Numbered from the stretch's first letter, positions 46,946 to 58,082 are shown. The stretch is 64,000 bases of DNA from Hemerocallis citrina (GCA_017893485.1 CM030366.1:102622953-102686952), one strand, 5' to 3'. The notes: generated by a model from the sequence alone, not told the origin. Translations and numbers: made by a program.

Positions 46946-49160
46946 GTAGGGTTTCTACCTTTAGGAAAGTTCCCATCCGTAATTAAATTTTGGTAGACAT
47001 GTTTTGATTGTTGAAACTGATCTAAGGATTTCATTGACTAAAAGTGTTGTGGTGGCTAATGCGTCAAGCAAACCCATCAGCATATGAAATTCATTCTTTT
47101 CAAATTTTCATGTACAACCAATGTTTTTGTTTCTAATTGCATTTTCATATTTGCTTATTTATATGTGCAACCAATGTTTTGGGATGTTTCCCGTAAATTG
47201 GGTCTAATTAGAAATGGGTTGGGTTTGAGTAAAGTAAACCCTGACCCATTCTATAATTTTAACTTAAACAGTTAGGTTTTGGGTCGAAAACCATGACTCC
47301 AATTCAACCCATTTACTTATTCAGTAAAATTATTTGAGTCCTCAGTATTCAAATATATTGCATCCATGACTTAAAACTTTTACATAAAACCCACAAATTA
47401 ACAATGCATAATTATAATCAGTTCTTCTCCCACATACCCCTTATCTATGCATAATTTTCGAATAGTATGTAAATTGAAACCAAAGAGACTTAACGGAACT
47501 GCTGATAATGTCCGAAACTAACAAATTGGGGAAGGAATGAAATCGATACCGAAACCAAGTTCTCAAACCTTTTTAAGGATGAGGTCCCAATTTCTAACCA
47601 TTCTTTAGCTTAATTTACTGGCTCGCCAGATCCTTACATGGACCCTAAGTTGAGCTTTAGTATACTCAAATGATTATCATTTTCTAGCTATGTGTCTTCT
47701 TTAAAATGTTGCATTTGTAAATAAATGTAAGATTTGCTCATTCAAGCTCTCTTCTATTCCTTGTATTTTTCTCTTATCTGCAGTGCCACAATAGTCAGAA
47801 ACTTAACGTCCTGTAGACATGCATCATGGTATGGAGGTTCGACTTAGCCTTTCGAAAGGACCTACTTTCTCCAGCCTAATTTAAATTATTAGAGGTTCTA
47901 CGTTGAGAACAAAATTTGCACTCCAAAGATCAATTTATTGTACTCCAAAACCCAATGTACAACTAATGTTTTTGATTCAGAGCATTTGGGGACAAACTAT
48001 CATACATGTAAATATGTGCTGTATTTATAACTTCATATTGAATATATACCCAGAATATGTGCATTTACACTGATCACAGTCAAATATGTGCATTTACAAT
48101 ATATGCAATATACTTTATACTGAAACATGCAATATACTTTAGCACAATCAATTATGCAATATTTATTAACTCAGAACATGTACTAAGATTGATGATTTCT
48201 AGTATAAGTGTTAGATGTTAATATATCCTTTTTAGCTTAGATCATTGGAAAACAATGTTTCTCATGTCTTGGATCTTTGCATTGTTTACTTTTGCAATAG
48301 TGATAGTTGGAAGGTTGTCGTTTGGCTGATATTTCAGTAAGATAGATATTATTTATCTCCCTTTTGTTCTCTAGAGAGAGAGAGCAGTCAATTACTCTAC
48401 TTTAATAGGATTATAGGAGTTAACTAATCCCTCCTCTCTCCAAATAAAAAATATGAACCTTTGTTCTAATTGATGGTATCAGATATGTAGGCAATTTCTC
48501 TGTGAATTATATACAACTAATAGGCTTTTATGCCGAATCTTTGGGTAGGTTCATGATTCAATTTCATGCTCACTTTCTAACAGTTTAACACATTGCTTTG
48601 AGTTTTTTAGTCCTAAACAGATACAACCTAAAAAATTTAACACACCACTAAAATAATTTAACACACTACCAACAAACAGTTTAACACACTACTAAAAAAT
48701 TTAAAATCTGCAACCTTAAACAGATACAATCCTAAAATTAGATGCAAAATTAGATGGAAAACAGTATCAATTTCGAATAACACTTACAATCCTAAAATCT
48801 GCGCTGAGGTGAAAGTTGGGTTGACGGAGCTACAAAAAATATCAATCCTAAAATTAGATGCAAAACAGTATCAATCTAGGGAGGTCTGAGGTGACAATTC
48901 CTATTGAATGGTGTTAGATAAATTTATCGACCTTCTCTCTTCTATTTATCGTACTAATAAATAATCAGTGTTAGACTAACAAATTATCACACTTTATGTT
49001 TTCTGTTTCTTGTACCCCATTGCTGAGTCAAACAAATGTATGATATTTACATATTAAATCATCTTCTCATAGCCCACAGAAATTAGCCTATTAATAAAGC
49101 GGAACAATAAAAAAAACAGAGTTTAATGTCAGTTGTACTATATAAAAATAGATCACTTAC
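46946..49160. other. Helitron interior without recognised genes
   Basis: AT-rich sequence. It contains repeated phrases such as AAAATTAGATG(C/G)AAAA and AACACACTAC near 48640-48860. No coding segment is convincing. It may be intron or intergenic sequence captured with the host fragments. Confidence 0.4.
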
Positions 49161-49241
49161 AGCAAGGTTAAAGATATCAAGTTCTTGGTGAGCACAATTC
49201 AGGTCGCCGGTTAGAATCACAGGCTTTGATTTCTCCAGTTC
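49161..49241 (-). pseudogene. Captured exon of an ARP-like AP endonuclease (ExoIII/APE1 family)
   Basis: An 81-bp, 27-codon exon on the minus strand, flanked by TTGCAG| and |GTAAGT. It encodes [20 protein letters not shown], then LDIFNLA. The GDLN box holds the Asp and Asn that act in catalysis in APE1/exonuclease III enzymes, and plant ARP continues with DI(Y/F)NPAGN. These enzymes cut DNA at abasic sites in base-excision repair. Only this exon is recognisable; the residue after FN is Leu where Pro is usual. It is one of at least three host fragments on the same Helitron strand. Confidence 0.82.
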
Positions 49242-49819
49242 CTGCAAACATCATTGAAACAATGATCAACTTGCCACAGTGGCGAAGCCATGGCAGAAAT
49301 ATATAAGAGGAGCAAATAAGAAAAGGAAAAATAATCCACATTACTACATTAATAATGAATTATTACAGCTTGCGTTGATGGATCTTCACTTAAAAACAAA
49401 GCATTATCATAATATCATACATTGTTTTATTTTCAGTGTTGAAAATAATTCTCAAGTAATCAATAGTCACCCATCTATATATAAATATAGAAATTTGTCA
49501 AAATGAGTGCAGTTTTTTTTTTGCTTTTACTGCCAAATATGGTGTAGTTTCTGATAAGTGTATATATGCTACCGAAACTTATTTCGTATCCCTAGAATAG
49601 TTAAGACAGACTAATTAAACTATGCAAACTTCGATAATCTTATGCCACTGGCAGTGGTCTTTCGCTAGTTAAATTAAATAATACTATTTCTCTGAAGACC
49701 CATCATTGTCAGGAATGCTAAATAGTGAGAGAACATGCATGATCAAACACATTAACCATTATAACAACCAACATTTCAGCTGTATCAAAAGGTTTAAGTT
49801 ATATCCAACAGTAATAAAC

Positions 49820-50452
49820 CTTTTTCATAATCGCTAGGCTATCCTTGTTGATCAAATGGTACGTAGTTTTGTCCAAAACTGGGTGAAGGCTTATCTGCAA
49901 GCATCACAGAATATTCAGATAATAGAAATCTTGTATTTCTATTGTATATGTCATGTGAGTTCTTTCCAAAATACTTGATTACTCTGGTAATTCAAGAGTT
50001 TTTTACAAAAATGGTATGCATGTGAAATAAAATAGAAACCTTTCAGTAACAAACATAACAAAAATGGTATGCATATGGTTGCTTATGTACAGTATTATGA
50101 CAAAATAAATAATGGTTGATTAAGAGTTTTTTTAGGGAGTCATGGTCTAACCAGATCAGCCTCTCTGAGGACCTCATGCATTGTAGCAGCTCTTTTCCAT
50201 GTATCAGGTTGTTCACCATTAGCCTTCAGAAACTGCCCATATGCTGCAAGACATAGAAAGAGAAACACGGTCACTTTAAGGCTAAGCTGTACACACATAA
50301 ATTTTGAAGAGACGTGAGTAACAGGAAAAAGAAAGAGAAGAAAAGAAGAGAGAAGAATAGATGGACTTCGAGAACATGCATGTAACAAACTTTTCTAGTC
50401 TGGTAGATTGACACAGATGATAGTAGATGAGGTTCATCTTGAAGCCTTCAAT
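49820..50452 (-). pseudogene. HPR1: Three consecutive captured exons of hydroxypyruvate reductase
   Basis: Exons at 50380-50452 (73 bp), 50152-50243 (92 bp) and 49820-49894 (75 bp) join in frame into 80 codons without a stop: IEGFKMNLIYYHL...RLEKFVT, YGQFLKANGEQP...MHEVLREADL, ISLHPVLDKTTYHLIN...AIMKK. This is part of the NAD-binding region of HPR1, the peroxisomal photorespiratory enzyme that reduces hydroxypyruvate to glycerate. Introns and acceptor AGs are kept. The first donor has changed (GC where GT is expected, and the last exon base gives Ser instead of Ala before YGQF). The upstream exons, the catalytic His region and the C-terminus are absent, so no enzyme can result. Confidence 0.9.
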
Positions 50453-51268
50453 CTGTGAGGCCAAAAAAAAATTTGAAGGGATAAAGTCGTTGCATTTACA
50501 GTTGAAGTCCAAAACTCTTCTGGCCTAATAAATTCAAGGTGTATAATCATTAATGTTTTACTTATGAGATGATACAACTTTTATGCCTGGACTTCTATTG
50601 AAACAATTTAACATATTTCTTGATCCTTTTGTACTATCTCCTACAAAAGATAAGAGCTTAAAGCAAAATTCCTTATATTTTGTTTGCCGCTTTTTCCCAA
50701 ACTGGAATGACAAAAATACAAAAGAGAACTTCAAACTATATCATATATAATTAGACTAATGCATGATCATTCTTTGTATTTCATATCTCAGCCCATCCTT
50801 ACTATATCATATATAAAGAGAACTTCAAACTCAAATGAATGCTAAATGGTGAGAGAACATGCATGATCAAACACATTAACCATTATAACAAAGGTATATA
50901 CCTTGTAGAACGCCTTCCAATATCCCCACCCCAACTTGCATCCAAATATCACAACAATGAGATGTGCTTATCGAGGCATATATTACAAAAGTTAAAGCAG
51001 AAGATATGTGGAAAAAACTTACTTTTCACATGCACCTTTCCTATATCGATCCGCTGGATGTATCTTTCATCCAAGTATAAGTTATATCGATCCGCTGGAT
51101 ATATCTTTCATCAAATTCTTAGCAAAGATTACTATACTGTACAAAAGTTTAAAGAAGAAGAAAGCTTTCCCCGAAGTAACTTAATTTATCAGTCATGGAG
51201 CAGAAAGCTACATCATAAAGTGTGCTACACAAAATAAAAGCATGTAAATGTTTTCAGGATGAATTTAC

Positions 51269-51342
51269 CTGAATGTCCAGCAAGAGCCGCAGTGTCCCTG
51301 ATATTTTACGGGGCTCACTATTCCGGCCTCCCTCGAATCTTT
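51269..51342 (-). pseudogene. Captured exon of an aleurain/cathepsin-H-like cysteine protease
   Basis: A 74-bp exon on the minus strand, flanked by TTGCAG| and |GTAAAT. It encodes KDSREAGIVSPVK, then YQGHCGSCWTF. The Cys of GSCW is the catalytic residue of papain-family proteases, and the QGHCGSCWTFS form is typical of aleurain/cathepsin H. The usual Trp of DWRE is Ser here. The His and Asn of the active site are encoded elsewhere and are not present. A host vacuolar protease gene is the likely source. Confidence 0.88.
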
Positions 51343-52541
51343 CTGCAATGCCAAACACATCATCAAAAGATATGGTTTAGATTAAAAAGAACATAAATTA
51401 GACTAACTTCAGTTAGACTAACTTTCTCTCCATTATTTTAGCAAATACAAATTCAAATCATAGCAAACAATTAGTGATACTAATCCTTTTGATTAATACC
51501 AAACTGAAATTGGAAATGAGTTTGTTTAACAATAGGTTCACTAATGATTAATACCAAGTTTAAACTGGAAAAAAATGAAAAATTTTAAACATCTCCCAAA
51601 ACCATGAATAGCAATTTCTAACAATTTCTAGTTATCGTAGCAATTTCTAGTTAATTAAGGTGGTTCCTAATAGGGCAGCATGGTGCACATAAAATCAAGC
51701 ACTAAACTTGCAACTACAGTCTTGCTTAAAAATTAAAAAGGAGTCATTTTTGGGATTGTGCCAAAAAAACAACCAACTGTCCTTAGCAAGTTAAACTCAT
51801 AATGCTAACCCATCATGTTATGTGTGCTATTAACATAGGCTCTTTATGGAATATCATTCCTACATAAATTTTGCCATGATGAATATATATAGTCATGAAA
51901 TATAGGGTTGCTAACGCTAATTTGCATCACGTAACAACAAACGTTTAGGTGGTTCTAAATATCTCCCTCCACCTAATCTATATGGCCACAAAGCAAGCTA
52001 AGAGAGCTCTAAGTTAAATCATAGAGGACTATGATTTAAATCTTGAAACGCACACTTCACCTAAATTGTTAGAATCGTACATGAGAAAGATCCCCTTTAG
52101 CTACCAAGTTAAGCATGAGCTCATTTCTATGATTCTATTTAATTATATATGTGCAATAACCTTTCCCCCCTATGAGTAATTCTTAACATTGCCTACAACA
52201 ACACTATATATGCATACCAAATATAGTGATTGAAATAGAAGCCTTATCAAAATTGTCTCTTACTCTTAATCTTGAAAATAGGATAAGATTATAAGTACCT
52301 CTGATTCATATATCAAGCCAAGAGTAGTACTTGATCCTTAAGTAGCTCTTGGGTATTTGTGGCAAAAATGGCTCCCTCACTCTACATTCAACAAAACAAA
52401 ATCAACAAAATTCTAATTAACCAAAAAATAAGTTCAACCAGTTATAATTCAAGCCCAAACAAATTGAAAATTAGATCACAGAAAACCTATATGAAAACCA
52501 CAAAAAAATGAAAGAAAAAAAATAGAGATTGATGAACTCAC
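51343..52541. other. Helitron interior without recognised genes
   Basis: AT-rich and non-coding as far as I can see. If the GC-rich block at 52542-52960 is an exon, this would be intron-like sequence between it and the protease exon. Confidence 0.4.
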
Positions 52542-52960
52542 TGATTCTCTGCTGCTTTGAGAAGGAACCACAGTCCATCTTGCGGCGCCCGCCGCCTCTC
52601 CGGCATCCCCACCACCAAGTGGGGCCCACCCATCACCCCTGCTGCCGGCGGTGGCGCTGTGGCTGTGGTTGCTGCTGTCGACGGAAGGAGAAGCGGAGGA
52701 GAGGGGGGGCGCTATCATGGCTGGCGTCGTGGAGGCAGGACGACAGGGGCTTGCGTGCAGGCATCGAAGACGGTGGACAGCGGGAGCAACGGCGACGGGC
52801 GGCGCGACATCGGGAGGGGACACATGCCGAGAGGGGGTGGCGATGTGGCTGTGGTTGCTGCTGTCGACGGAAGGAGAAGAGGAGGAAAGGGCCTGCGCTG
52901 TCGTGGCTGGCGTCGGAGAAGGGGACACTGCAGGGGAGAAGGTCGGGAACCAGAGTAGGG
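52542..52960 (-). pseudogene. GC-rich exon-like block with a 186-bp internal duplication
   Basis: A GC-rich stretch in AT-rich surroundings near the Helitron 5' end. On the minus strand it ends GAGAATCA|GTGAGTTC, a good donor site, so it could be a first exon of a captured gene. A segment GTGGC(G)...TGTGGCTGTGGTTGC begins at 52651 and again at 52837 (period 186). The open frame (PSVDSSNHSH repeated, then ARWTVVPSQSSRES) is low-complexity and I do not recognise it. Confidence 0.4.
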
Positions 52961-53178
52961 GGAGGGATGAGAGAGAGGGAGAGGGTGGGAGAGAGAGAGA
53001 GATAGTGAGAAAGAGAGAGAGAAGGGGATTTATTTTGGGAAAAGAGAGAGAGTGTGTGTGTTTTTGAATTTGTAGAGTTTGAAATTTGGGCGGGAAAATA
53101 TGTTTTGTGAGAGTAGATCCGGTCCATTGATTTTGGGATAGATTGAATGTGAGCCACTTGATAGCTTTCTTTGTGTTT

Positions 53179-53228
<50 letters not shown>

Positions 53229-53653
53229 AAGTTGCAGTATAGTAAATATTGTGAATTGAGAGGGGGGTACCACGGGTTGATAGAGCAACAGGCTGTTGCT
53301 GTTGTCTTGCGGTGACGTCATGACGTCACCATGTGGGGGCCACCACCCGGGATTGAGAATTAGACAGCATGGTGTTTTTCTCTCTCTCTCTTCCTGATGA
53401 TGTGGCACAGGGGGGCACGAGGCTTCACTAGGTGTATACATGGGATTTAAAGAGAGAGAATATAAGTTGATTAGTCCCATATCGGGAATTGCAAGAAAAT
53501 AAATAACTATAAATATAATAGCCTATGATCAAGAGTCACCAATCGGTTAACCACCTTTTGAGAGGCAACCTGTGGTGGGAAATTGTACTTTACTATAAAT
53601 AATTTGTTTTTTAAATTGTATAAAATTGTCTAAGTTGGGGCAGGGGCATTACA

Positions 53654-54127
53654 AATAAGGTTGTTGGGCTCACAAGTTGACCTGGGTCAGATTCATGTAT
53701 GGGTCTTTGAACTTTGATCGGCCCATTTAATCTAATTAAATGTCCAACAAATGTTAGGAGTCCAAGTCTTACTTGGATCCCTAATTAAATTCATCTCATG
53801 AATTTAAAACCCAATTTCGATCCATTCTAAGTGTGTGACCCTTGTAGGTTCCCATTACGTTGACAATAATACTAAAATCATATTCGAGTATTACAAACAG
53901 TGAACGGTATCTAGCAATGTATCACTGTTACTCAAGTAACGGGAATGTCAGTAATTTGACATAACCTATCCGTATACAATATTACCATGTAGTCTAGTCC
54001 ATTTGCCCAGATATCTTAATTGACCACAAGGCATTGAGCGTGTCACCCTTATATATTTCAATCTTTGGTTTCTTGATGTTTGAGTAGACTTGCTGAAATA
54101 AATGAGATCGATATCTCATATTGACTC
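53654..54127. repeat. Unclassified repeat X, right part
   Basis: It continues the unclassified sequence at 42191-42599 after TRIM 2. No coding is seen. Its phrases (CAAGTAACGGGAATGTCA, CCATGTAGTCTAGTCCATTTG) look like repetitive plant DNA, but I cannot classify it. Confidence 0.4.
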
Positions 54128-54786
54128 TGTAACACCCCGCAAAATTAAGTTATGACAATTTTGCCCAAGGGTGTTACGCACATGTATTTTGTACTGTTAC
54201 GAGTAATATCCATAACGTATTTTAATATAAATATCCTACGAATTTTCTATTTCGTTTATTTATATAATTTTCTGTCATATCAAAATTCATTTTTATCTTA
54301 TTCTGAGCCAACTCAAATATTAATCTTAATCTTTGTGTTTTTACGTGTATCGCATGTGCTTTCAATGCACGTGTCGATTATGTATATTTTACCGTTACGT
54401 GAAATATTCGTAACATTATTAATACAAATATTTTCCATATTTTATATTTCAATTGTCTATAAATACTTCTCCGTTGCTCAAATCTATTTCGTATTTGAAT
54501 ATTTATTGATACGTGCAGCGCACGTACTTGCAGTGATGTGTCGACTGTATTCTTTTTCAAAATAAAATTTCTGAATTGTGTGTATCTACATTTCTTTTGC
54601 TAAATTTTTATATACGGAATGATGGACTTTTTTAGATTTTTGAATGCACGTGCTTTACACGTGCCTTTCTTCTATGCACGTGCTAACTATGGTATTTTAA
54701 ATTTGAAAATGTTTTGCACTAAAAGTTATGCTAGGATTAATTTACGCTAATTTAATGTTAAGAAAAATAATATAAGTATTTATTAA

Positions 54787-55913
54787 TGTTAAGAGCCAAC
54801 AATAGCTGAGCTCAGAGAACAAACGACAGATCAAGGAAGAATACAATTTCAAATCCCCAAAAGGCGACCTAGATCCCTGATCTCCTCCTCCCAGATCCCG
54901 TTGCCCTTCCTCCCTATTCTCTTTCTGCCGTCTAAATCCGTCGGTGATTCCCTTCAGGCCCACCTCGCAATCTCCACCTTTCCCTCGCTGGTCGTTCAGC
55001 TCAGGGCCTTGCCCCTTTTCTCTCCTTTGGTTGTGTCCTCTGGTTCGTGAAGTCTGGTCGTGGGGTTTCTCTCGCTCTCTTGCAGCGTCGGTAGCATCCC
55101 TCTATCGTGTCTAATACTTGGGTTTGTGCTTCTTCACAGCTGTTCCCTCCAGCTGCCTTCATCCTCTCCGGAGCTCAGCAGCGAAGCCTTCCTAGCCCAT
55201 CACTATAAGTGGTTGTGATTTGGTTTATCTTTTGCTGTGGTTTTCTTTTCCTTCATTTGTTCTTTGAGCTCGTTCAGAGTGGCTTTTACAGCGAGTTACC
55301 TCCAGATCTGGTCGCTTTCACCCCTTCTATTCTTTCTAACTTCGTTCTTGCTTTTCTCTACCTCTGAGATCTGCATGTACAATTTGGAGACTGTTCTCCA
55401 CTTTATTTGTTGGTGCATGGTGAGGTTGTTGTCATTCAACCTCCCTGGTTTAAGTGTTCTCCTGTTCATTGAATTCTTCGGTGTTTTGCTTAGCTATTTT
55501 TCTCACCATTCCGGTGCTTTTTGAATACTGTCTGATCTCTAGAGTATCGGTTTCTTGGGTTGCTGACTTTCAGTCAACCTTTCTTTTGCCCCCCTCTCTC
55601 TGTTGTGGGCTTGGGCCGTTATGGGCTCGTCATGGGTTGACATTCTCAAAAAAAAAAAACTAATTATAACAATTATTCTTTTGTTCTCCTCAAATCTGCG
55701 GCTACTGTGTGTAGCCTAGTTTTGACTATCCTGCCCCTCGTTCGGCCCAATACGTAGAAGCTTCTAGGGCGATTTTCTTTATCCCTTTTTTGCCCTTCCA
55801 ACTCCCACCTTCATTCCCATTCCAAGCTTTCTTCGTCTTCGTTCTCTCTCCGTGCTCTCGTTTTTCACCGCTGTCTGCAAGTTGGGCACATCAAAGCCTT
55901 TTGCACCGACAAT
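54787..55913 (+). other. LINE 5' region with an internal A tract
   Basis: It is CT-rich and without convincing coding. At 55648-55658 a run of eleven A follows GGGTTGACATTCTC, and AT-rich sequence starts after it. This suggests that the first about 870 bases could be a separate retroposed segment or an older 5' end joined to the LINE. The 13-bp TSD includes this segment in the insertion unit. Confidence 0.5.
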
Positions 55914-58082
55914 ATGAAGTGTTTGTTCTGCTTAAAAGATGGTCACTCCCGTAATCGCTGCTTCTTGTTACAGCAAATTTTGGGTCTTTCCTTGGGAGTT
56001 CCCATTTCTGAGCAAGTGATTGCCGTGCTGGATTTTCCCTCTCTTAAATCTAAGCTCGTCGATGTTCAAACTTATAAGCCTAAGAGGGCTAAGTTATCAT
56101 CTTCTTCCTCCCCTCTCCTTCCCATGCCTCCGGTTTTGCAGCGCATCCTGGCGGCTGAGCACTCCTCCTAAGGCCATACTCATCTTTCGTCTCAGTCGAC
56201 CAAGACTCAGGTTACCTTTGTGTTCATTCCCATTGCCGAACTCTCTGGCAAAATGTACATGTTTGAATGCTACGGTGCCGTCTCCTTCTGCGAAGGTACG
56301 GTACCTAATCTTACTTTAGACTCTTGACTGGACCTGGGCTATTAACTCTTGCTCCAACGGGGAAGTTATCATTAACTGTCCCTCTCTCAAAATCTTGGAT
56401 GATCTTATCGCCATCAACCACCTGTCTATCGGTGACATCAAGCTTTCTATTCGCAAATGGGTGCTCCAGGGTCATCCTACTCCATCCCTCACCCACTCTC
56501 CTGTTAAAGCCACTCTTCTTAGCCTCCCATCGTTCTACTATTCTCATCATGTAGTCGTTGAGATGACCAAATGTGTTGGAGAGTTGTGTCGCATCTTGTC
56601 CTCGTCTATGTTGTCTTTTGGATGCCTCCAAGTGGATGCAGAGTTTTTTTGCCCGCCTCTGAAAGACAGAATTAACACGTATTCTCTAAGGGATAATAAG
56701 TTCAGCTTTGCCATTTCTGTCATCTACCAAGACCACTCTAAGGGGGGGCCATCTCCATCTTCTTGGTCTCTAGGAGCTGCTAAATCGTCGGCACCTTCAC
56801 CCACTCTCCCTAACACATTTTCTGCTGGTACCTCTTCTCAGTCGACTACTCCCTCTTCCAAGTGGAAGGCGTCGCACAAAGCCCCTACTAAAAGGAATTT
56901 CACTCCGCAGCGCAGGAGTTTTTTTGCCCCTCCCAAGCCAAAAATTTTGCCTTCTAAAGCACCAAACCTGATTTGGATTAACACGGACATGGCTGTGGTT
57001 AAACTTAATCCCTCCCCTCCCTCATTTCTATTGAGCTTCCCCCTAAGCTTCCCGAGCTTCCCTCGTCCAACCTTCACTCTTCCCTGGTTAATGTTTCGCA
57101 TGCGGACACTTGTGTTGTTCCTTCTCAGCCCAGTTTGGTTGAGTCTGATGAGAAGTGGCCTAGTTGCTTGGGGAATCCCCATTTCTCCTCTGATTGGGAC
57201 AAGTTCTCTAGCACGGTGCAGTGCTCTCCTTCCACTGGGTCTAAATTAGTTAAAGCTCTTCTCAAATCTACCACCTCCTCCACTCTGAAATCTGAGGCTT
57301 GGATGGATCAAGATAACCTCTTGGACGAAGAGGTCGCTGAACTGGACCAATACATTCCTCGTCCACAGGTTAGTTTTTCATTTCACTCTGTTATTATTAA
57401 GCATTGCTTTCCCATTTGTTGTGCTTTCAATGGAGGTCTCTATTTTCGTTTTGGTCTCTTCTTCCTTTAAGGATAATTACTCTCTTGCCTATAGTCTACA
57501 TACTTAATGTCACTCTAGTTCTTTTCTTTGGGATTCTGCTTCAACGCAGGTGGTTCTCCACCCACCTCAGCAATGTTGCATCAATCCCCCCTCTCTCGAC
57601 TACGATTTGCCCCATTCCCCCATCTCTCCTCCCACCCTATTCCCCTCACCTGGTCCTGTTGATCGGATGATCAGTAACACTTCCTTTCCTGGCCCTATTT
57701 CTGAAGTGTCAACGCCTTCATATGTTATTGCTACCTCTAGTAAGCAGCAGCCTGCGGTTTCGCAATTAAAACCCTTATCTATCATTCGCTCTAGTGCCCG
57801 CATTCGGGCTAAAATAACTGCCATTGTTCGTGTCCTCCTCAAGCACCCCTTTCGGCTAAGATCCGCAGGATGGATATCTCCCCTCCCACGAACTCTTCTT
57901 TGGGGCAAGAATATCTTGGTTCCATCTATCAAGTGCATTTTGACTCCCTCTCTAAGCTTGATATGCTGTGCCTGTCTAAGGAGATGGGATTTTTAGTTAA
58001 TTCGACTAACTTTGTTGACTTTGATTTGATTCGTCAACATGAAATCACTCGAGCTTCTGTGACTAAGTTTTTTAATGCGTAG
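55914..58082 (+). pseudogene. LINE ORF1 (gag-like, CCHC)
   Basis: It starts MKCLFCLKDGHSRNRC, an N-terminal zinc knuckle CX2CX4HX4C, unusual in that the motif lies at the very N-terminus. It continues through several frames (stop near 56169, frame changes near 56330 and 57250) to LVNSTNFVDFDLI and FFNA*. ORF1 of plant L1 elements binds LINE RNA. The stop overlaps the ORF2 start by eight bases (ATGCGTAG, 58075-58082). Confidence 0.72.

Larger units (their letters stand above)
44042..53189 (-). mobile_element. Large Helitron (about 9.1 kb) carrying fragments of several host genes
   Basis: The 3' end on the minus strand has the hairpin ACGTGCC-GTA-GGCACGT (44060-44076), a second short palindrome GCCCACGGGC, then ATACCTAG and T. 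CTAG occupies 44042-44045. The 5' end near 53189 matches the start of the Helitron at 8808 (TATATAATAAAACACAAAG), but the TC has become TA inside the microsatellite. I see no Rep/helicase gene. The interior holds exon-intron pieces of an AP endonuclease, HPR1 and a cysteine protease, all on the Helitron strand. That the whole 9.1 kb is one element is inferred from the two matching ends and from both flanks lying in the same TRIM LTR microsatellite. Confidence 0.78.
42600..53653 (+). mobile_element. TRIM 2, 3' LTR split by Helitrons, TSD AATGA/AATAA
   Basis: The 5' LTR (42600-43067, TGTAACACCCCG...GGCATTACA) is followed by a tRNA-Met primer site (43070-43081), 358 bp without coding and purine-rich TTGAAGGGGGTG. 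The 3' LTR starts at 43426, stops in its TA microsatellite near 43494, and resumes near 53190 (AATATAGAAAGTTGCAG), ending GGCATTACA at 53653. The two halves together match the 5' LTR. The flanks AATGA (42595-42599) and AATAA (53654-53658) agree at four of five bases. The original insertion was about 1.3 kb; Helitrons supply the other 9.7 kb. Confidence 0.9.

Noticed and set aside
49820..51342. HPR1 and cysteine protease exons as a real host gene
   Set aside because: Only isolated exons of unrelated proteins are present, with no start, catalytic remainder or end, and they lie between Helitron termini inside a TRIM LTR.
52529..53157. Several 130-170 codon frames on both strands
   Set aside because: GC-rich repetitive block; the frames are shadows of one another and contain simple-sequence peptides. 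At most part of an exon.
44042..53189. Autonomous Helitron with Rep/helicase
   Set aside because: No replication-initiator or helicase motif was found in any frame of this interval.
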